64,000 nucleotides of DNA, from positions 434,001 through 498,000 of the forward strand of contig NZ_CP130613.1 of the NCBI RefSeq assembly GCF_030623445.1, given 5' to 3'. The stretch is from Pseudogemmatithrix spongiicola (GTDB taxonomy: Bacteria; Gemmatimonadota; Gemmatimonadetes; Gemmatimonadales; Gemmatimonadaceae). Positions 40,856 to 50,005 of this stretch are shown here, in pieces (the first letter of the stretch is position 1; each line of letters opens with the position of its first letter). The notes below the pieces were generated by a model that was not told the DNA's origin, did not search any database, and was given only the letters and a program-made list of their open reading frames with translations. Made by a program: the position numbers and the translations under genes.

Positions 40856-41947
40856 CTAGTTGTAGCGCAGCGTGATGCTCGCCCGGATCCCGCTCACCGA
40901 CGTGCCCGTGCCATCCACGGTGCTGTAGAGCGTGCCGACGCTGTAGCCCGCCGACGGGAACAGCCCCAGCGGCCCCACCGGGACGCGCAGGCGCAGTCCC
41001 ACCGTCGCGAGATTGCCGGCCTTCACGCCGCCGACCTGCCAGAGGCGGGCTTCGACGTTCGGCTGCACGAGCAGGTCGCGCACGGGGATGCTCAACGCCG
41101 CGGCGAGATTGAACACGTTCTCGCCCGGTGCCTCGTCGCCGAGCACCTCGCCGTCGAGGCGATACAGGTTCCAGGCGCTCAGGAAGAGGTCGCTGCCGCG
41201 CACCGGGAAGGTCCAGCCCGCCGTCGCGATGATGCGGTCACCGGTGCTGTACGTCGTCGTGTCGGCGATGTCCTCGCCAAACGCCGAGTACGTGAGGCCC
41301 AGTGAAAGCGCGCCATCGCCCACCGGACGGTCGGCGTTCAACGACACGCGGTACTCGTCGGCCGGCGTGAACCGGAAGTCGGAGGACGCGACCTCGAAGG
41401 CCGCGAACTCGGTCGACTTTCGCGCGCTCGCGCCCGCGCCGAAGTTCCAGTTGCCGGCGGGGAAGGCGTAGGCCACGCCGCCCGTCATGGCGAGGCCGTT
41501 GCCCATCGACGAGATCGGATAGAACAGGAAGTCATTGCCGATCTGACCCGCGGCCTCCTGCTGTTCCGTCGGGACCGAGTACTGGCCGGTGGGCAGGTTC
41601 ACGCCGAAGGTGAACAGCAGGTTCTCCGCGCCGATGCGCAGGTTCGCGCGGATCTGCGTGTCGGTCAGGCCGCTGATCTCACTGGAGGTCGAGTCGTCGG
41701 CCTTCACCGCTGACGAGGCGAACGCCGTCGACACGTCCACCGAGAACTTCTCGCCGAACGGGAGGATGACGACCAGTGGCATCGCGAGCTGGCTGACGGA
41801 CCGGGACGCCGCGCCCGACCCGAAGGTCAGCGACGTGTAGGTCGGCGCGCCAAGCACGGAGGCGTTGCTGAGCTGGGCGGCCAGCGGCGACGCGGCGAGC
41901 GCCGTCGCCGCGAGCAGGGTCACGAGCTGCCGGGTGGAGTATGGCAT
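40856..41947 (-). CDS. Secreted beta-barrel outer membrane protein, unknown
   Basis: 363-residue protein with a clear signal peptide (about residues 1-24, ending SPLAAQ). The rest is a series of amphipathic beta-strands rich in Gly, Ser and aromatic residues, ending in a strand closing with ITLRYN. Such a pattern suits an outer-membrane beta-barrel of roughly 14-16 strands. I recognise no specific family. It starts 3 bases after the CsgG-TPR gene stop, so the two are probably made together and may act together at the cell surface. Function unknown. Confidence 0.7.
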   Translation of the reverse strand: MPYSTRQLVTLLAATALAASPLAAQLSNASVLGAPTYTSLTFGSGAASRSVSQLAMPLVVILPFGEKFSVDVSTAFASSAVKADDSTSSEISGLTDTQIRANLRIGAENLLFTFGVNLPTGQYSVPTEQQEAAGQIGNDFLFYPISSMGNGLAMTGGVAYAFPAGNWNFGAGASARKSTEFAAFEVASSDFRFTPADEYRVSLNADRPVGDGALSLGLTYSAFGEDIADTTTYSTGDRIIATAGWTFPVRGSDLFLSAWNLYRLDGEVLGDEAPGENVFNLAAALSIPVRDLLVQPNVEARLWQVGGVKAGNLATVGLRLRVPVGPLGLFPSAGYSVGTLYSTVDGTGTSVSGIRASITLRYN

Positions 41948-41950
41948 CGG

Positions 41951-43282
41951 TTAGGGCCGCCGGATGATGATGGTCACCGTGCCGGTGATGGGGGCCGGCT
42001 GGTCAGTCCCGGTGCCGCTGCTCGAGGGATCGCGCGCCGGCGGCGCCGGATTCGTGGCTGGCCCCGTGTTCGCAATCGGCGTCACCGACGGCGGGTTCAC
42101 GTTCTGCGTCACTGCATTCAGCGTGTTCGACGGCGCCGTCTGCGGCAGCGCGCCCTGCTCGGCACTGGTCACCGCCTGGCTCTCGGCGCCCGTGAGCCCC
42201 GACTCGATCGACGCCGCGCTGACCTCTGCGCCCGCTGCGGCGGCCTGCGCCGCATTGAAGCGCGTCGACGCCGCACCGAAGCCCGGATCCAGCGACCGCG
42301 CTTCCTGGAAGTAGCGCGCCGCATCCTCGAAGCGCCCGTCATCCGCCGCCAACAGGCCGCGGCTGTACGCGAGAAACGCATTCAGGTTCGTCGTCGCCTG
42401 CCGGTCCACCAGCTGCCGCTCGGCCGGCGTCAGCGTCACGCCGAGCTGCGTGAACACCTGGAACACCAGCTGTTTCTGCATCGCGAACAGGTTGTCGAGC
42501 TCGTTCGTGACTGACACCGGGGCCGCAAGCTCCCCCGTGTTCACGTCGATGACGTTCGACTCCACCGTCAGCTGCGCGCCCGCCTGCACCATCGAGCCGT
42601 TCACGAGGCGCCCCGCGCGGATCAGCTTGCCGGCGCGCACGGCCGTCGCCGCGTCCACGCGGTCGGTGGCGCCCAGCCGGATCTCATCGGCGATCGCCTG
42701 CATGCGGTCACGCTCGACGACCGTCAGCTGCGACGAGCGGCTGAGGTCGGTGATCATCAGTTCGGCGAAGCCGCGCTCCAGCGGCGCGTAGGTCTCGGCT
42801 TCCGGCCCGTTGAACTTGAACGGCGGCACCGCGATCGTGCGGCGGTCACCAGGCGTCTGCGAGAGGGTGGCCTCGTTCGCGACCGCCTGCTTGGCCGCCG
42901 CCACCACCTCCACGCGCGCCAGCGCCACCAAGCGCTGTTGGATCTGCGTGCGTGTCCGCCGCGAGCGGCCGACACGCAGGTATTCGCTGTACGCGGCCTT
43001 GGCCGCCGTGAAGTCCTCGAGCTTCTCCGCCGAGAGACCCGCGTAGAGGGCGCTCACGCCGTCGCGCGGGTCCAAGGTGCGCGCCTGTTCGAGCACCGCG
43101 CGGGCGTCGCGGAAGCGGTCGGCCTTGTAGTAGGCCACACCCAGCGCCCGCAGCGCCGCGACGCTGCGCGGATTCGCCGTCCGCGTCGCCTCGAGTCGGG
43201 CGATCGCATCACGCTGCGCCGCTGCCGGCGTCGTCACGCCGACGAGCAGCGCAAGAAGGAACATCCCACGGATTCCACGCAT
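41951..43282 (-). CDS. TPR-CsgG domain envelope protein
   Basis: 443-residue exported protein. It has a signal peptide (about 1-23, ending PAAAQ), N-terminal TPR repeats (about residues 25-125) and a CsgG/FlgO-like domain around 145-290 (TIAVPPFKF, ERGFAELMITDLSRSSQLTVVERDRM). One further TPR lies at about 300-345 and the tail is long and low-complexity, rich in Pro, Thr and Asn. CsgG-type domains bind peptides or form secretion pores, but there is no lipobox here. ATG at MRGIRG was chosen because AGGAG lies 7 bases upstream. It is followed at once by the beta-barrel gene. Confidence 0.8.
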   Translation of the reverse strand: MRGIRGMFLLALLVGVTTPAAAQRDAIARLEATRTANPRSVAALRALGVAYYKADRFRDARAVLEQARTLDPRDGVSALYAGLSAEKLEDFTAAKAAYSEYLRVGRSRRTRTQIQQRLVALARVEVVAAAKQAVANEATLSQTPGDRRTIAVPPFKFNGPEAETYAPLERGFAELMITDLSRSSQLTVVERDRMQAIADEIRLGATDRVDAATAVRAGKLIRAGRLVNGSMVQAGAQLTVESNVIDVNTGELAAPVSVTNELDNLFAMQKQLVFQVFTQLGVTLTPAERQLVDRQATTNLNAFLAYSRGLLAADDGRFEDAARYFQEARSLDPGFGAASTRFNAAQAAAAGAEVSAASIESGLTGAESQAVTSAEQGALPQTAPSNTLNAVTQNVNPPSVTPIANTGPATNPAPPARDPSSSGTGTDQPAPITGTVTIIIRRP

Positions 43283-43291
43283 CGCCAACTC

Positions 43292-44104
43292 CTAGCGGTC
43301 AGGGTCCAGCATGTCTTCGAAACGCAACCACTGCTTGTAGAAATACAGGTCCACGTAGCCCGTCGTCCCGTTCCGGTTCTTGCGCACGAGCAGCTCAGTC
43401 GCGCCCTCCACGCCGAAGCCTGGCGCGTACATCTCCTCACGGTAGATCGCCAGCACGACGTCGGCATGCTGCTTCACCGCGCCCAGCGCCCCGAAGTCGT
43501 CCAGGGCCGGACGCGGATCGGGCCGGCCACGCTCCCAACGCGTGAGCTGCGCGGTCACCAGCACCGTGACGTCCATGTCCAGCGCGGCCGCCTTCAACGC
43601 CCGTACCGCACTCGCCAGCAACTCGTCCTGCGGTCCCTGGCCGAGCGCCAGCGACTGCAGCGAGTCGACGACCACCACCTGGCAGTCCAGTTCGCGCACG
43701 CGTGCGCGCATTGCCTCGAGCGAGGCCGTCGGCAACGGTTCGACACGCGGCGGACGATCGCGCAGTCGCACCGCCGCCGCACCCACGCCGGCCCGCGCCA
43801 TGTCGTCGAGCTTCCCCGTGCGTAGCTCGTCGACGCGCACCCGTCCCTCGACCGCCAGCGCGCGTTCCATCACGCGCTCGGCCGTCATCTCGCCCGTCAG
43901 GAACGCCACGCTCGTGCCCGCCTGCGCCATGCGCAACGCCATCGCCAACGCCAGCGCCGACTTGCCGCTGCCGACATCGCCACCGAGCACGACCAGGTCG
44001 CCGCGGCGCACGCCGCCGCCCAGCCAACGATCGAGACTCGCGAAGCCCGTCGCGACCGTGTCTCCGGACGGTTGGCCGTCGGAGGCGAGGTCCACGCGCT
44101 TCAT
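43292..44104 (-). CDS. RecA-fold ATPase, DnaB C-terminal domain type
   Basis: 270-residue stand-alone ATPase. TGFASLDRWLGGGVRRGDLVVLGG leads into Walker A GDVGSGKSALA (Lys48). A glutamate in LTGEM, Walker B VVVVDSLQSL and the C-terminal ELLVRKNRNGTTGYVDLYF resemble the replicative helicase DnaB C-terminal domain. The N-terminal primase-binding domain is missing, so it is not the replicative helicase. It could act in DNA metabolism or as a KaiC/RadA-like switch. The ATG was preferred over an adjacent GTG. It is followed after 9 bases by the CsgG-TPR gene. Confidence 0.78.
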   Translation of the reverse strand: MKRVDLASDGQPSGDTVATGFASLDRWLGGGVRRGDLVVLGGDVGSGKSALALAMALRMAQAGTSVAFLTGEMTAERVMERALAVEGRVRVDELRTGKLDDMARAGVGAAAVRLRDRPPRVEPLPTASLEAMRARVRELDCQVVVVDSLQSLALGQGPQDELLASAVRALKAAALDMDVTVLVTAQLTRWERGRPDPRPALDDFGALGAVKQHADVVLAIYREEMYAPGFGVEGATELLVRKNRNGTTGYVDLYFYKQWLRFEDMLDPDR

Positions 44105-44147
44105 CACACGCGAGATCGGGGAGATGTCGGTCGGCCGCAGGTGAGTC

Positions 44148-44153
44148 TCTATA
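44148..44153 (-). promoter_or_regulatory. -10-like box TATAGA, DnaB-like gene
   Basis: Leftward, CCTTTTTTATAGAG lies 43 bases before the ATG in the most AT-rich patch of the region. A weak TTGGTG lies 19 bases upstream. The T-run could also end transcripts from the upstream small gene, though only a 3-bp stem precedes it. Confidence 0.35.
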
Positions 44154-44187
44154 AAAAAGGATAGGCTCGGGCCACCAATCTTACGGC

Positions 44188-44613
44188 TCAGTCACCCGGT
44201 GCGGCAAGCGCGACGGCGTCCCGTCGGAGCGCGTCGGCCAAAAGCTGCATCTCCGAACGTGCCACCCGGTCCAAGTGCGCCGCCGTGACGTCCGTCACCG
44301 CATGCAGCGCCTCGGCCATCACCGTACGGTCGCCCTGCGCACTCGCCTGCAGGCCGCGCTGGATCGAGGTGCGCGTCTTGGGAGGCAGCGTGATCGCGGT
44401 CAACCAGGCCTTCGCCTGCTCGGCACGTGCACGGCGCGCGTCCACCGTCAGCGGGTGCGGCAGCCGCATGCCCTGGGCCAATCGCACCACCATGAGCGCC
44501 GCCAGCAACGACTCCCGGGGGCCGCCCAACGGCGCTCGCGCCGCCGCTGCGGCGAGCCCGGGGAACGGGAACAGCGCACGCGGGGGGGCGAATGGAGTGG
44601 ACGGTTCGACCAT
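44188..44613 (-). CDS. Hypothetical helical protein
   Basis: 141-residue protein that I do not recognise. The N-terminal 35 residues are Pro/Ala-rich and probably disordered. The remainder is predicted helical with alternating Arg/Glu and Leu/Ala and no Cys residues. There is no signal peptide or membrane helix. It is followed by the DnaB-like ATPase gene after about 80 bases and diverges from the MsbA-like exporter. CAAGTT ends 6 bases before the ATG. It could be a coexpressed partner of the ATPase; function unknown. Confidence 0.6.
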   Translation of the reverse strand: MVEPSTPFAPPRALFPFPGLAAAAARAPLGGPRESLLAALMVVRLAQGMRLPHPLTVDARRARAEQAKAWLTAITLPPKTRTSIQRGLQASAQGDRTVMAEALHAVTDVTAAHLDRVARSEMQLLADALRRDAVALAAPGD

Positions 44614-44653
44614 ATGCCCAACTTGCCGCTCTCGCCCTGCCCTCGGAAGGGGC

Positions 44654-44659
44654 TAGCTT
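44654..44659 (+). promoter_or_regulatory. -10-like box TAGCTT, exporter operon
   Basis: GGGCTAGCTT is followed by TCGGGCA and then an ATG that opens a 12-codon frame. The spacing is 7 bases and no ribosome site is present. Confidence 0.5.
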
Positions 44660-44666
44660 TCGGGCA

Positions 44667-44705
44667 ATGTCACGGTTGCGATTCCCGACGCCGGCCCAGG
44701 CCTGA
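44667..44705 (+). CDS. Putative 12-residue leader peptide
   Basis: A short frame encoding MSRLRFPTPAQA starts 7 bases after a TAGCTT box. Its TGA overlaps the exporter ATG as TGATG. The layout suggests a leaderless mini-ORF whose translation delivers ribosomes to the ABC exporter start, which lacks a strong ribosome site of its own. It could equally be a chance open frame, as 12 codons without a stop is not rare at this GC content. Confidence 0.4.
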   Translation: MSRLRFPTPAQA

Positions 44706-46525
44706 TGCGCCTCTACCGCCGGCTCCTGGTCTTCCTCCGCCCGCATACGTGGCGGCTGGTCGGGAACATCCTGTTCAACGTGACCGCCGCCGCGCTCGAC
44801 GGCATCGCGTTCACGCTGCTCATTCCGTTCCTGAACACGCTGTTCGGCATGCCGAACGCGATTGCGCAGGACATGGGCTGGCTCACGGTGGCGCAGGACC
44901 GCCTCATCGGCGCGTTCCTGGTGCCCGACCAGCCCCTCGCGTCGCTGCGCGGCGTGATCCTGGTGATCATCGCGATGGTCGCGCTCAAGAACGTCTTCCT
45001 CTGGGCCGGCGGCCAACTCGGCGCCTCGCTGCAGGAATACCTCACGCGCGACCTGCGCGCCGCGGTCTTCGCCCACATGCAGCGCCTGCCGCTGGGCTGG
45101 TTCTCGCGCACCAAGACGGGCCAGATCATCGCCCGCATCCTCACCGATACGGAGCAGACGAAGGCGATCCTCGCCGAGGTCGCCACGCGCACGATCCAGA
45201 ACGCCGCGCAGCTCCTCGTGACGATCTGGATCCTCTACACAATGTCGCCGCGGCTCACGCTGTACGCGCTCGTCGTCGCGCCGCTCATCATCGGGCTGTT
45301 GCAGCCCATCCTGCGCAAGCTGCGCAAGGGGCACCGCCGCCTGCGCGCCGAGTACGGCGAGATCACCAGCGTGCTGCAGGAGGTGGTGAGCGGAATCCGC
45401 CTCGTGAAGTCGTTCCGCGGAGAAGCGTACGAAGACGGTCGCTTCATCGGGGCCTCGGGCCGCTACTCGAAGGGGATGACGCGCATCCAGCGCATCGCAC
45501 TGCTCAGCGGGCCGCTCACGGAAGTGCTCGGGACCGTGGTCGCGGTGGCGATTCTCTGGCTCGGCGCGCAGGAGGTGCTCGGCGGCCGCGGCATGGATGG
45601 CGGCACGCTGATCACCTTCATGGTGCTCGTGATGCGCCTGCTGCAGCCGCTCAAGCAGCTCTCGCAGGCGCCGACCATCGCGCAGCAGTCGCTGGCCGCG
45701 GCCGAGCGGCTGTTCGACGTGCTCGACCAGCCCACGGAGCTGCAGGCCGACCGCGGCACGCGCGACGTGCGCGGATTGGAGCGCGAGCTCGTGTTCGACG
45801 CGGTCGGCTTCGCCTACGGCGACGAGCCCGTGCTGCGGGACGTCTCGTTCACCGCCAGGAAGGGCGAGGTCATCGCGCTCGTCGGTGCCAGTGGCGCGGG
45901 CAAGAGCACGCTCGTGGATCTCATTCCGCGCTTCATCGAGCCGACGAGCGGTCGCATCCTGCTCGACGGCGTGGACACGCGCGAGATCAAGCTGCCCGCG
46001 CTGCGCTCCCTGACGGGGATCGTCTCGCAGGACACCGTGCTCTTCAACGACACCGTGCGCGCCAACATCGCCTACGGTGCGGGTGAGAAGTACACGCAGG
46101 CGCAGGTCGAGGCGGCGGCGCGCGCGGCCAACGCGCACGAATTCATCGCCGCGCTGCCGGAAGGCTACGACACCGTGCTCGGCGAGCGCGGCACGCGGCT
46201 CTCCGGCGGCCAGCGCCAGCGCCTGGCGATCGCCCGCGCGCTGCTCACCGACCCGCCGATCTTGATCCTCGACGAAGCTACGAGCGCGCTCGATACCGAG
46301 AGCGAGCGACTCGTGCAGGAGGCGCTGGACCGCCTGCTCGCCGGGCGCACGACCTTTGTGATCGCGCATCGCCTGAGCACCATCGTGCACGCGACGCAGA
46401 TCCTCGTGATGGACGCCGGGCAGGTGGTGGAGCGCGGCACGCATGACGAGCTGCTGGCGCGCGGCGGCGCGTATGCCCGCCTGCACGCGTTGCAGCAGCG
46501 CGGGGAGCGCAACGGCGATGGCTGA
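44705..46525 (+). CDS. ABC transporter, MsbA-like exporter
   Basis: 606-residue half-transporter with a six-helix membrane domain (about residues 15-320) fused to an ATPase domain. Walker [11 protein letters not shown] is at about 393-402, then the signature [15 protein letters not shown], Walker [13 protein letters not shown] and the H-loop IAHRLST. The architecture matches lipid flippases such as MsbA and multidrug exporters. A lipid A-type acyltransferase gene overlaps its end by 8 bases, which favours a lipid A or lipooligosaccharide flippase role. Other exporters cannot be excluded. Confidence 0.9.
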   Translation: MRLYRRLLVFLRPHTWRLVGNILFNVTAAALDGIAFTLLIPFLNTLFGMPNAIAQDMGWLTVAQDRLIGAFLVPDQPLASLRGVILVIIAMVALKNVFLWAGGQLGASLQEYLTRDLRAAVFAHMQRLPLGWFSRTKTGQIIARILTDTEQTKAILAEVATRTIQNAAQLLVTIWILYTMSPRLTLYALVVAPLIIGLLQPILRKLRKGHRRLRAEYGEITSVLQEVVSGIRLVKSFRGEAYEDGRFIGASGRYSKGMTRIQRIALLSGPLTEVLGTVVAVAILWLGAQEVLGGRGMDGGTLITFMVLVMRLLQPLKQLSQAPTIAQQSLAAAERLFDVLDQPTELQADRGTRDVRGLERELVFDAVGFAYGDEPVLRDVSFTARKGEVIALVGASGAGKSTLVDLIPRFIEPTSGRILLDGVDTREIKLPALRSLTGIVSQDTVLFNDTVRANIAYGAGEKYTQAQVEAAARAANAHEFIAALPEGYDTVLGERGTRLSGGQRQRLAIARALLTDPPILILDEATSALDTESERLVQEALDRLLAGRTTFVIAHRLSTIVHATQILVMDAGQVVERGTHDELLARGGAYARLHALQQRGERNGDG

Positions 46526-47453
46526 GCGGGAGGTCAAGCCTCCCACGCTGATGCATCGGGTGGAGTACGCGCTGCTGCGGCTCGTCGCGACGCTGCTCCG
46601 GCCCTTCTCCCTGCGCACCGCGTCGGGAGTCGGCGCGGTGGTCGGCGGCTGGGGCTACTGGCCGTTCCGCGTGCGCGCCGACCGCGTCGAGCGCTATATC
46701 CGCGCCGCCTTCCCGGAGTTCAGCGAGCAGCGCGTGCGCGACGTCGCGCGCGAGAGCTATCGCGGCCTCGGCCGCGTGACGATCGAAGGCATCATCCTCA
46801 GCAAGGAACCGCGCGAGAGCATCCTCGCCGCCTTCAGCGGCACCGAGGGCTGGGAAAAGCTCGAGGCGGCGGTCGCCGAAGGCCGCGGCGTCGTGCTCGT
46901 CAGCGGGCACATCGGCAGCTGGGAACTCGCGGCGGCCTACATGGCGGCGCGCGGCATTCCCATCGACGCCATCGCCATGCACATGGCGAATCCGTTGAGC
47001 GATTCCTTCGTGCGCCGCACGCGCGAGCGCCTCGGCATCAAGGTCATCTTCGACGACGAAGCCGTGCGTGCCATTCCGCGTGCCTTCCGCGATGGCCGCG
47101 CGGTCGGCTTCCTCTCCGACCAAGGCGCACTCGGGCTCGCGAGCACGTTCGTGGACTTCTTCGGGCGTCCGGCCAAGACGCCGCGCGGTGCCGCGGTGTT
47201 CGCGCTGCGCAGCAAGCTGCCGATGCTCTTCGTCGCCGCCATCCGCCAGCCCGACCAGTCGTACCGCTTCATCGTGCGCGACGTCGCGCTGGCCGAGGAC
47301 GCCGACCGCGAGACAGCCGTGGACAACACCGTGCGCAACTACACGAAGGCCATCGAGGACTGCGTGCGCGAGCATCCCGAGCAGTATTTCTGGCAGCATC
47401 GCCGCTGGAAGCGCCAGCCGCCCGATACGCCGCCGCACCTGAGGGAGCCATGA
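46518..47453 (+). CDS. Lipid A biosynthesis acyltransferase (LpxL/HtrB family)
   Basis: 311-residue membrane-associated enzyme adding secondary acyl chains to lipid A precursors. The catalytic H-x4-E motif is seen in VSGHIGSWELAAAYM. Also present are FLSDQGAL, FFGRPAKTPRGAAVFALR and the C-terminal PEQYFWQHRRWKRQ, all typical of HtrB/LpxL. The ATG overlaps the exporter 3' end by 8 bases, and its stop overlaps the class V aminotransferase start as ATGA. The gene implies a lipid A-bearing outer membrane. Confidence 0.93.
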   Translation: MAEREVKPPTLMHRVEYALLRLVATLLRPFSLRTASGVGAVVGGWGYWPFRVRADRVERYIRAAFPEFSEQRVRDVARESYRGLGRVTIEGIILSKEPRESILAAFSGTEGWEKLEAAVAEGRGVVLVSGHIGSWELAAAYMAARGIPIDAIAMHMANPLSDSFVRRTRERLGIKVIFDDEAVRAIPRAFRDGRAVGFLSDQGALGLASTFVDFFGRPAKTPRGAAVFALRSKLPMLFVAAIRQPDQSYRFIVRDVALAEDADRETAVDNTVRNYTKAIEDCVREHPEQYFWQHRRWKRQPPDTPPHLREP

Positions 47454-48610
47454 GCGCCCCATACGACGTCGCGGCGGTCCGCCGCCGCGAGTACCCCTGG
47501 GAGGCGCGCGGCGACGCCGTGCACTTCGACCACGCCAGCATCGGCGTCATCCCGCAGCGGGCCCGCGATGCCGTGGCCGCCTACAACGACAAGCGCGCCG
47601 AGATGCATGCGATGCGCGCCGAGGATTTTTTCCCGCAGCTGGACCGCTCGCGCGCGCTCATCGCGCAGTTCATCGGCGCCAGCGCGGAGGAGATTGCGCT
47701 CACGACCAACACCAGCTGGGGCGTGAACCTCGCCGCCTACGCCCTGCCGCTCGGGCCCGGCGACATCGTGCTCGGCAGCGAAGGCGAGTTTCCCGCGAAC
47801 GTGTATCCGTGGATGGCGGCGGCCAAGCAGCGCGGCTTCACGTTTGAGCTCGTGCCGATGCGGGGCTTCGCCGTGGATGAGGACGAGATCCTGCGGCGCA
47901 TTGAGACCGACCCGCGCGTGAAGGGCGTCGCGCTGAGTTGGGTGTCGTTCTGGACCGGGTATCGCATCGATGCCAAGCGCATCGGTACCGCCTGCCGGAT
48001 GCGCGGCGTCTGCTTCGCGATGGATACGATTCAAGGACTCGGCGCCTGTGCACTCGACGTGCGCGAGGTACCGGTGGACATCGTATCGAACGGCGCGCAG
48101 AAGTGGCTCTGCTCGCCCTGGGGCGCCGCGTTCGCCTACGTGCGCAAGGAGTTGATCGCGCGGCTCGAGCCGCCCGCCGCGGGCTGGCTGTCGCAGGCCA
48201 GCGCCGGCGACTTCGCGCGGTTCCTCGACTACGATCCCGCCTGGCGCGACGACGCGCAGCGCTTCGAGGTGGGCTCGCTGCCGATCCAGGACTTCGTCGG
48301 GATGAATGCGACGCTGGAGCTGTTCCTGGAGCTCGGGCCGGACCGCATCGAGCAGCATGTGCTCGGCATCACCGGCGAGCTCCGGCGTGCGTTGCTCGGC
48401 CTGCCGGGTGCCGTGGTGCTCACGCCTGAGCGCAGTGCCACGCGAGCGGGCATCGTCGCCCTGCGCACGCCGGACGTCGCGGGTGACTCCGCGCGGCTGC
48501 GCGGCTCAGGCATCGTACACAGCGTGCGCGAGGGAGCCATCAGGCTTGCGCCGCACTTCCACACGCTGCCCAGCGACGTGGCGCGCGTAGTGCGCACGCT
48601 CCGGTCATAG
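47450..48610 (+). CDS. Class V aminotransferase-fold PLP enzyme
   Basis: 386-residue PLP-dependent enzyme of fold type I, class V (cysteine desulfurase/isopenicillin-N-epimerase-like). The PLP Lys lies in SNGAQKWLCSPWG. The preceding Asp that holds the pyridine nitrogen is in FAMDTIQGLGA, and TTNTSWGVNL is the N-terminal phosphate-binding region. No conserved active-site Cys loop of true desulfurases is obvious. Substrate unknown. It is the last gene of the exporter operon and converges on the propeller gene 22 bases further on. Confidence 0.88.
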   Translation: MSAPYDVAAVRRREYPWEARGDAVHFDHASIGVIPQRARDAVAAYNDKRAEMHAMRAEDFFPQLDRSRALIAQFIGASAEEIALTTNTSWGVNLAAYALPLGPGDIVLGSEGEFPANVYPWMAAAKQRGFTFELVPMRGFAVDEDEILRRIETDPRVKGVALSWVSFWTGYRIDAKRIGTACRMRGVCFAMDTIQGLGACALDVREVPVDIVSNGAQKWLCSPWGAAFAYVRKELIARLEPPAAGWLSQASAGDFARFLDYDPAWRDDAQRFEVGSLPIQDFVGMNATLELFLELGPDRIEQHVLGITGELRRALLGLPGAVVLTPERSATRAGIVALRTPDVAGDSARLRGSGIVHSVREGAIRLAPHFHTLPSDVARVVRTLRS

Positions 48611-48632
48611 CCACCTAGATTGGCGAGCCGCG

Positions 48633-49904
48633 TCAGGGCGTCTGCCGGCAGGCGGGAATCGGCCTCACGTCGTTCAGCTGCGGCAGACGCAACCAGCGCT
48701 GCGTTTCCACGTCGTCAGCGTCGCGGGTCGCGACGAAAGCCCCTTGCGGGCGCACGGCCAGCAACCGGGAGCCGGTCGGCAGCTCGAAGCGCCACGCGCG
48801 CACACCGTGCGGGTCGACGATCATCCAATGGTCCCGCTCCATCTCGGCGGATTCGCGATACCGTTGCACCCAGATGGCGCCGTCGTCGCTGACGAGGATG
48901 CGGCCAAAAGCCGGGACGCGCTCCGCGAATGTGACGTGTTCGCGCATGGCGCGTTCGAACTGCTCTTTCGGAAACTCACTGTTGCGGGCCGGATAGCGCG
49001 CGATCTGCTCCTCGATGTGCCGCGCCTTGCGTTCCGGAGTGACGATCTCGCCGAGCATGCGGGGCGCCCAGAGTGACGCGACGGTCGAGAAGCGTCCGGT
49101 CCCGTCGGGAGACTCGATGCGCAGCTCCCAGCGCTCGGGATACCCGTAGATCATGCAGCGGCCGTAGCTGCGCCACTGGGCACTCGGCGAGTATGGTGGG
49201 ATCATTCCGAATCCCGGTGGCACGATCCCCGGCGCGAAGCGCTGGCTGACGCCGAATTGGCGCGTGTCGCCGATGGCCGCGGCACCGCCCATTACCCAGA
49301 TGCCGATGCGGTACTCAATCGGAATCACGCCCACGCCGCCCGGCGGATCGGAGAAGTTGAACTCGACGACAGCCGTCGTGTCGCGGTTGAGCACGCCGTA
49401 CAGCGAGAGCGCGCTCGAGTCGCCGAAACGGGGATACTCGATGCTACGCGCGAACGTGAGGTCAGGACCGAAGCGCGAGATGCGCCGCGTCGACGGATCC
49501 ACTGCCCAGAGCGAATCGTCGGCGGTCTGCCAGAGGCCCGAGAGCGTGGTGATCTCGCCCGGACCACGTCCCTTCGGCATCGCGATGCGGCTATACGCGC
49601 CAGACGAGTCGAAGGACGCCACGACCTGCCCGTCGCCGAGCAGGGTGCGACCATCGCGCAGCGGAATTACGATCTGCGGATTGTTGGCGAACAGATCCTC
49701 CGGGGCACCCCGCAGCGTCACCGAGTCACTCGCGGTGATCGCGGTGTACGCTGTCAGCGAGTCCCCAAGCGTGACGATAGTGACGCCTGCCGAGTCGCTG
49801 CGCGTGACGGACGCGCTGATCGTGATGGCGGGCTCCCCGCAGGCGACGGCAATGCCGACGAGCGCGACGGCGGCGGCGAGGAACGGACGGTTGCGTGCAG
49901 GCAT
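48633..49904 (-). CDS. Secreted propeller-like lipoprotein, unknown
   Basis: 423-residue exported protein. The N-terminal signal MPARNRPFLAAAVALVGIAVACG ends at a possible lipobox Cys22 (AVAC), so it may be a lipoprotein. The body has repeated blocks such as DDSLWAVDPSTRRISRFGPD and SDDGAIWVQRYRE that resemble the blades of 6-bladed beta-propellers. Close relatives are common in soil phyla but have no assigned function. The start is supported by AGGAG five bases upstream of the ATG. It stands alone between convergent and divergent neighbours. Confidence 0.75.
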   Translation of the reverse strand: MPARNRPFLAAAVALVGIAVACGEPAITISASVTRSDSAGVTIVTLGDSLTAYTAITASDSVTLRGAPEDLFANNPQIVIPLRDGRTLLGDGQVVASFDSSGAYSRIAMPKGRGPGEITTLSGLWQTADDSLWAVDPSTRRISRFGPDLTFARSIEYPRFGDSSALSLYGVLNRDTTAVVEFNFSDPPGGVGVIPIEYRIGIWVMGGAAAIGDTRQFGVSQRFAPGIVPPGFGMIPPYSPSAQWRSYGRCMIYGYPERWELRIESPDGTGRFSTVASLWAPRMLGEIVTPERKARHIEEQIARYPARNSEFPKEQFERAMREHVTFAERVPAFGRILVSDDGAIWVQRYRESAEMERDHWMIVDPHGVRAWRFELPTGSRLLAVRPQGAFVATRDADDVETQRWLRLPQLNDVRPIPACRQTP

Positions 49905-49993
49905 CTAGACTCCTGTGCTGGCAGGTTCGGTGCGGACGCCAGAACCTGTGAGGTGGTACCGGACTCCGCAACGGGGCGGGGGCGGGACCGGAT

Positions 49994-49999
49994 TAGATT
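49994..49999 (+). promoter_or_regulatory. -10-like box TAGATT, prfC
   Basis: GGATTAGATT is followed by TCCCAC and the GTG start, a 6-base spacing with no ribosome site. It is one of the clearest members of the leaderless set. Confidence 0.55.
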
Positions 50000-50005
50000 T
50001 CCCAC

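Noticed and set aside
44192-46618. 808-codon antisense frame across the ABC exporter
   Set aside because: It covers three sense features including all ABC motifs, and its composition is typical of shadow frames (Arg, Ala, His, Glu).
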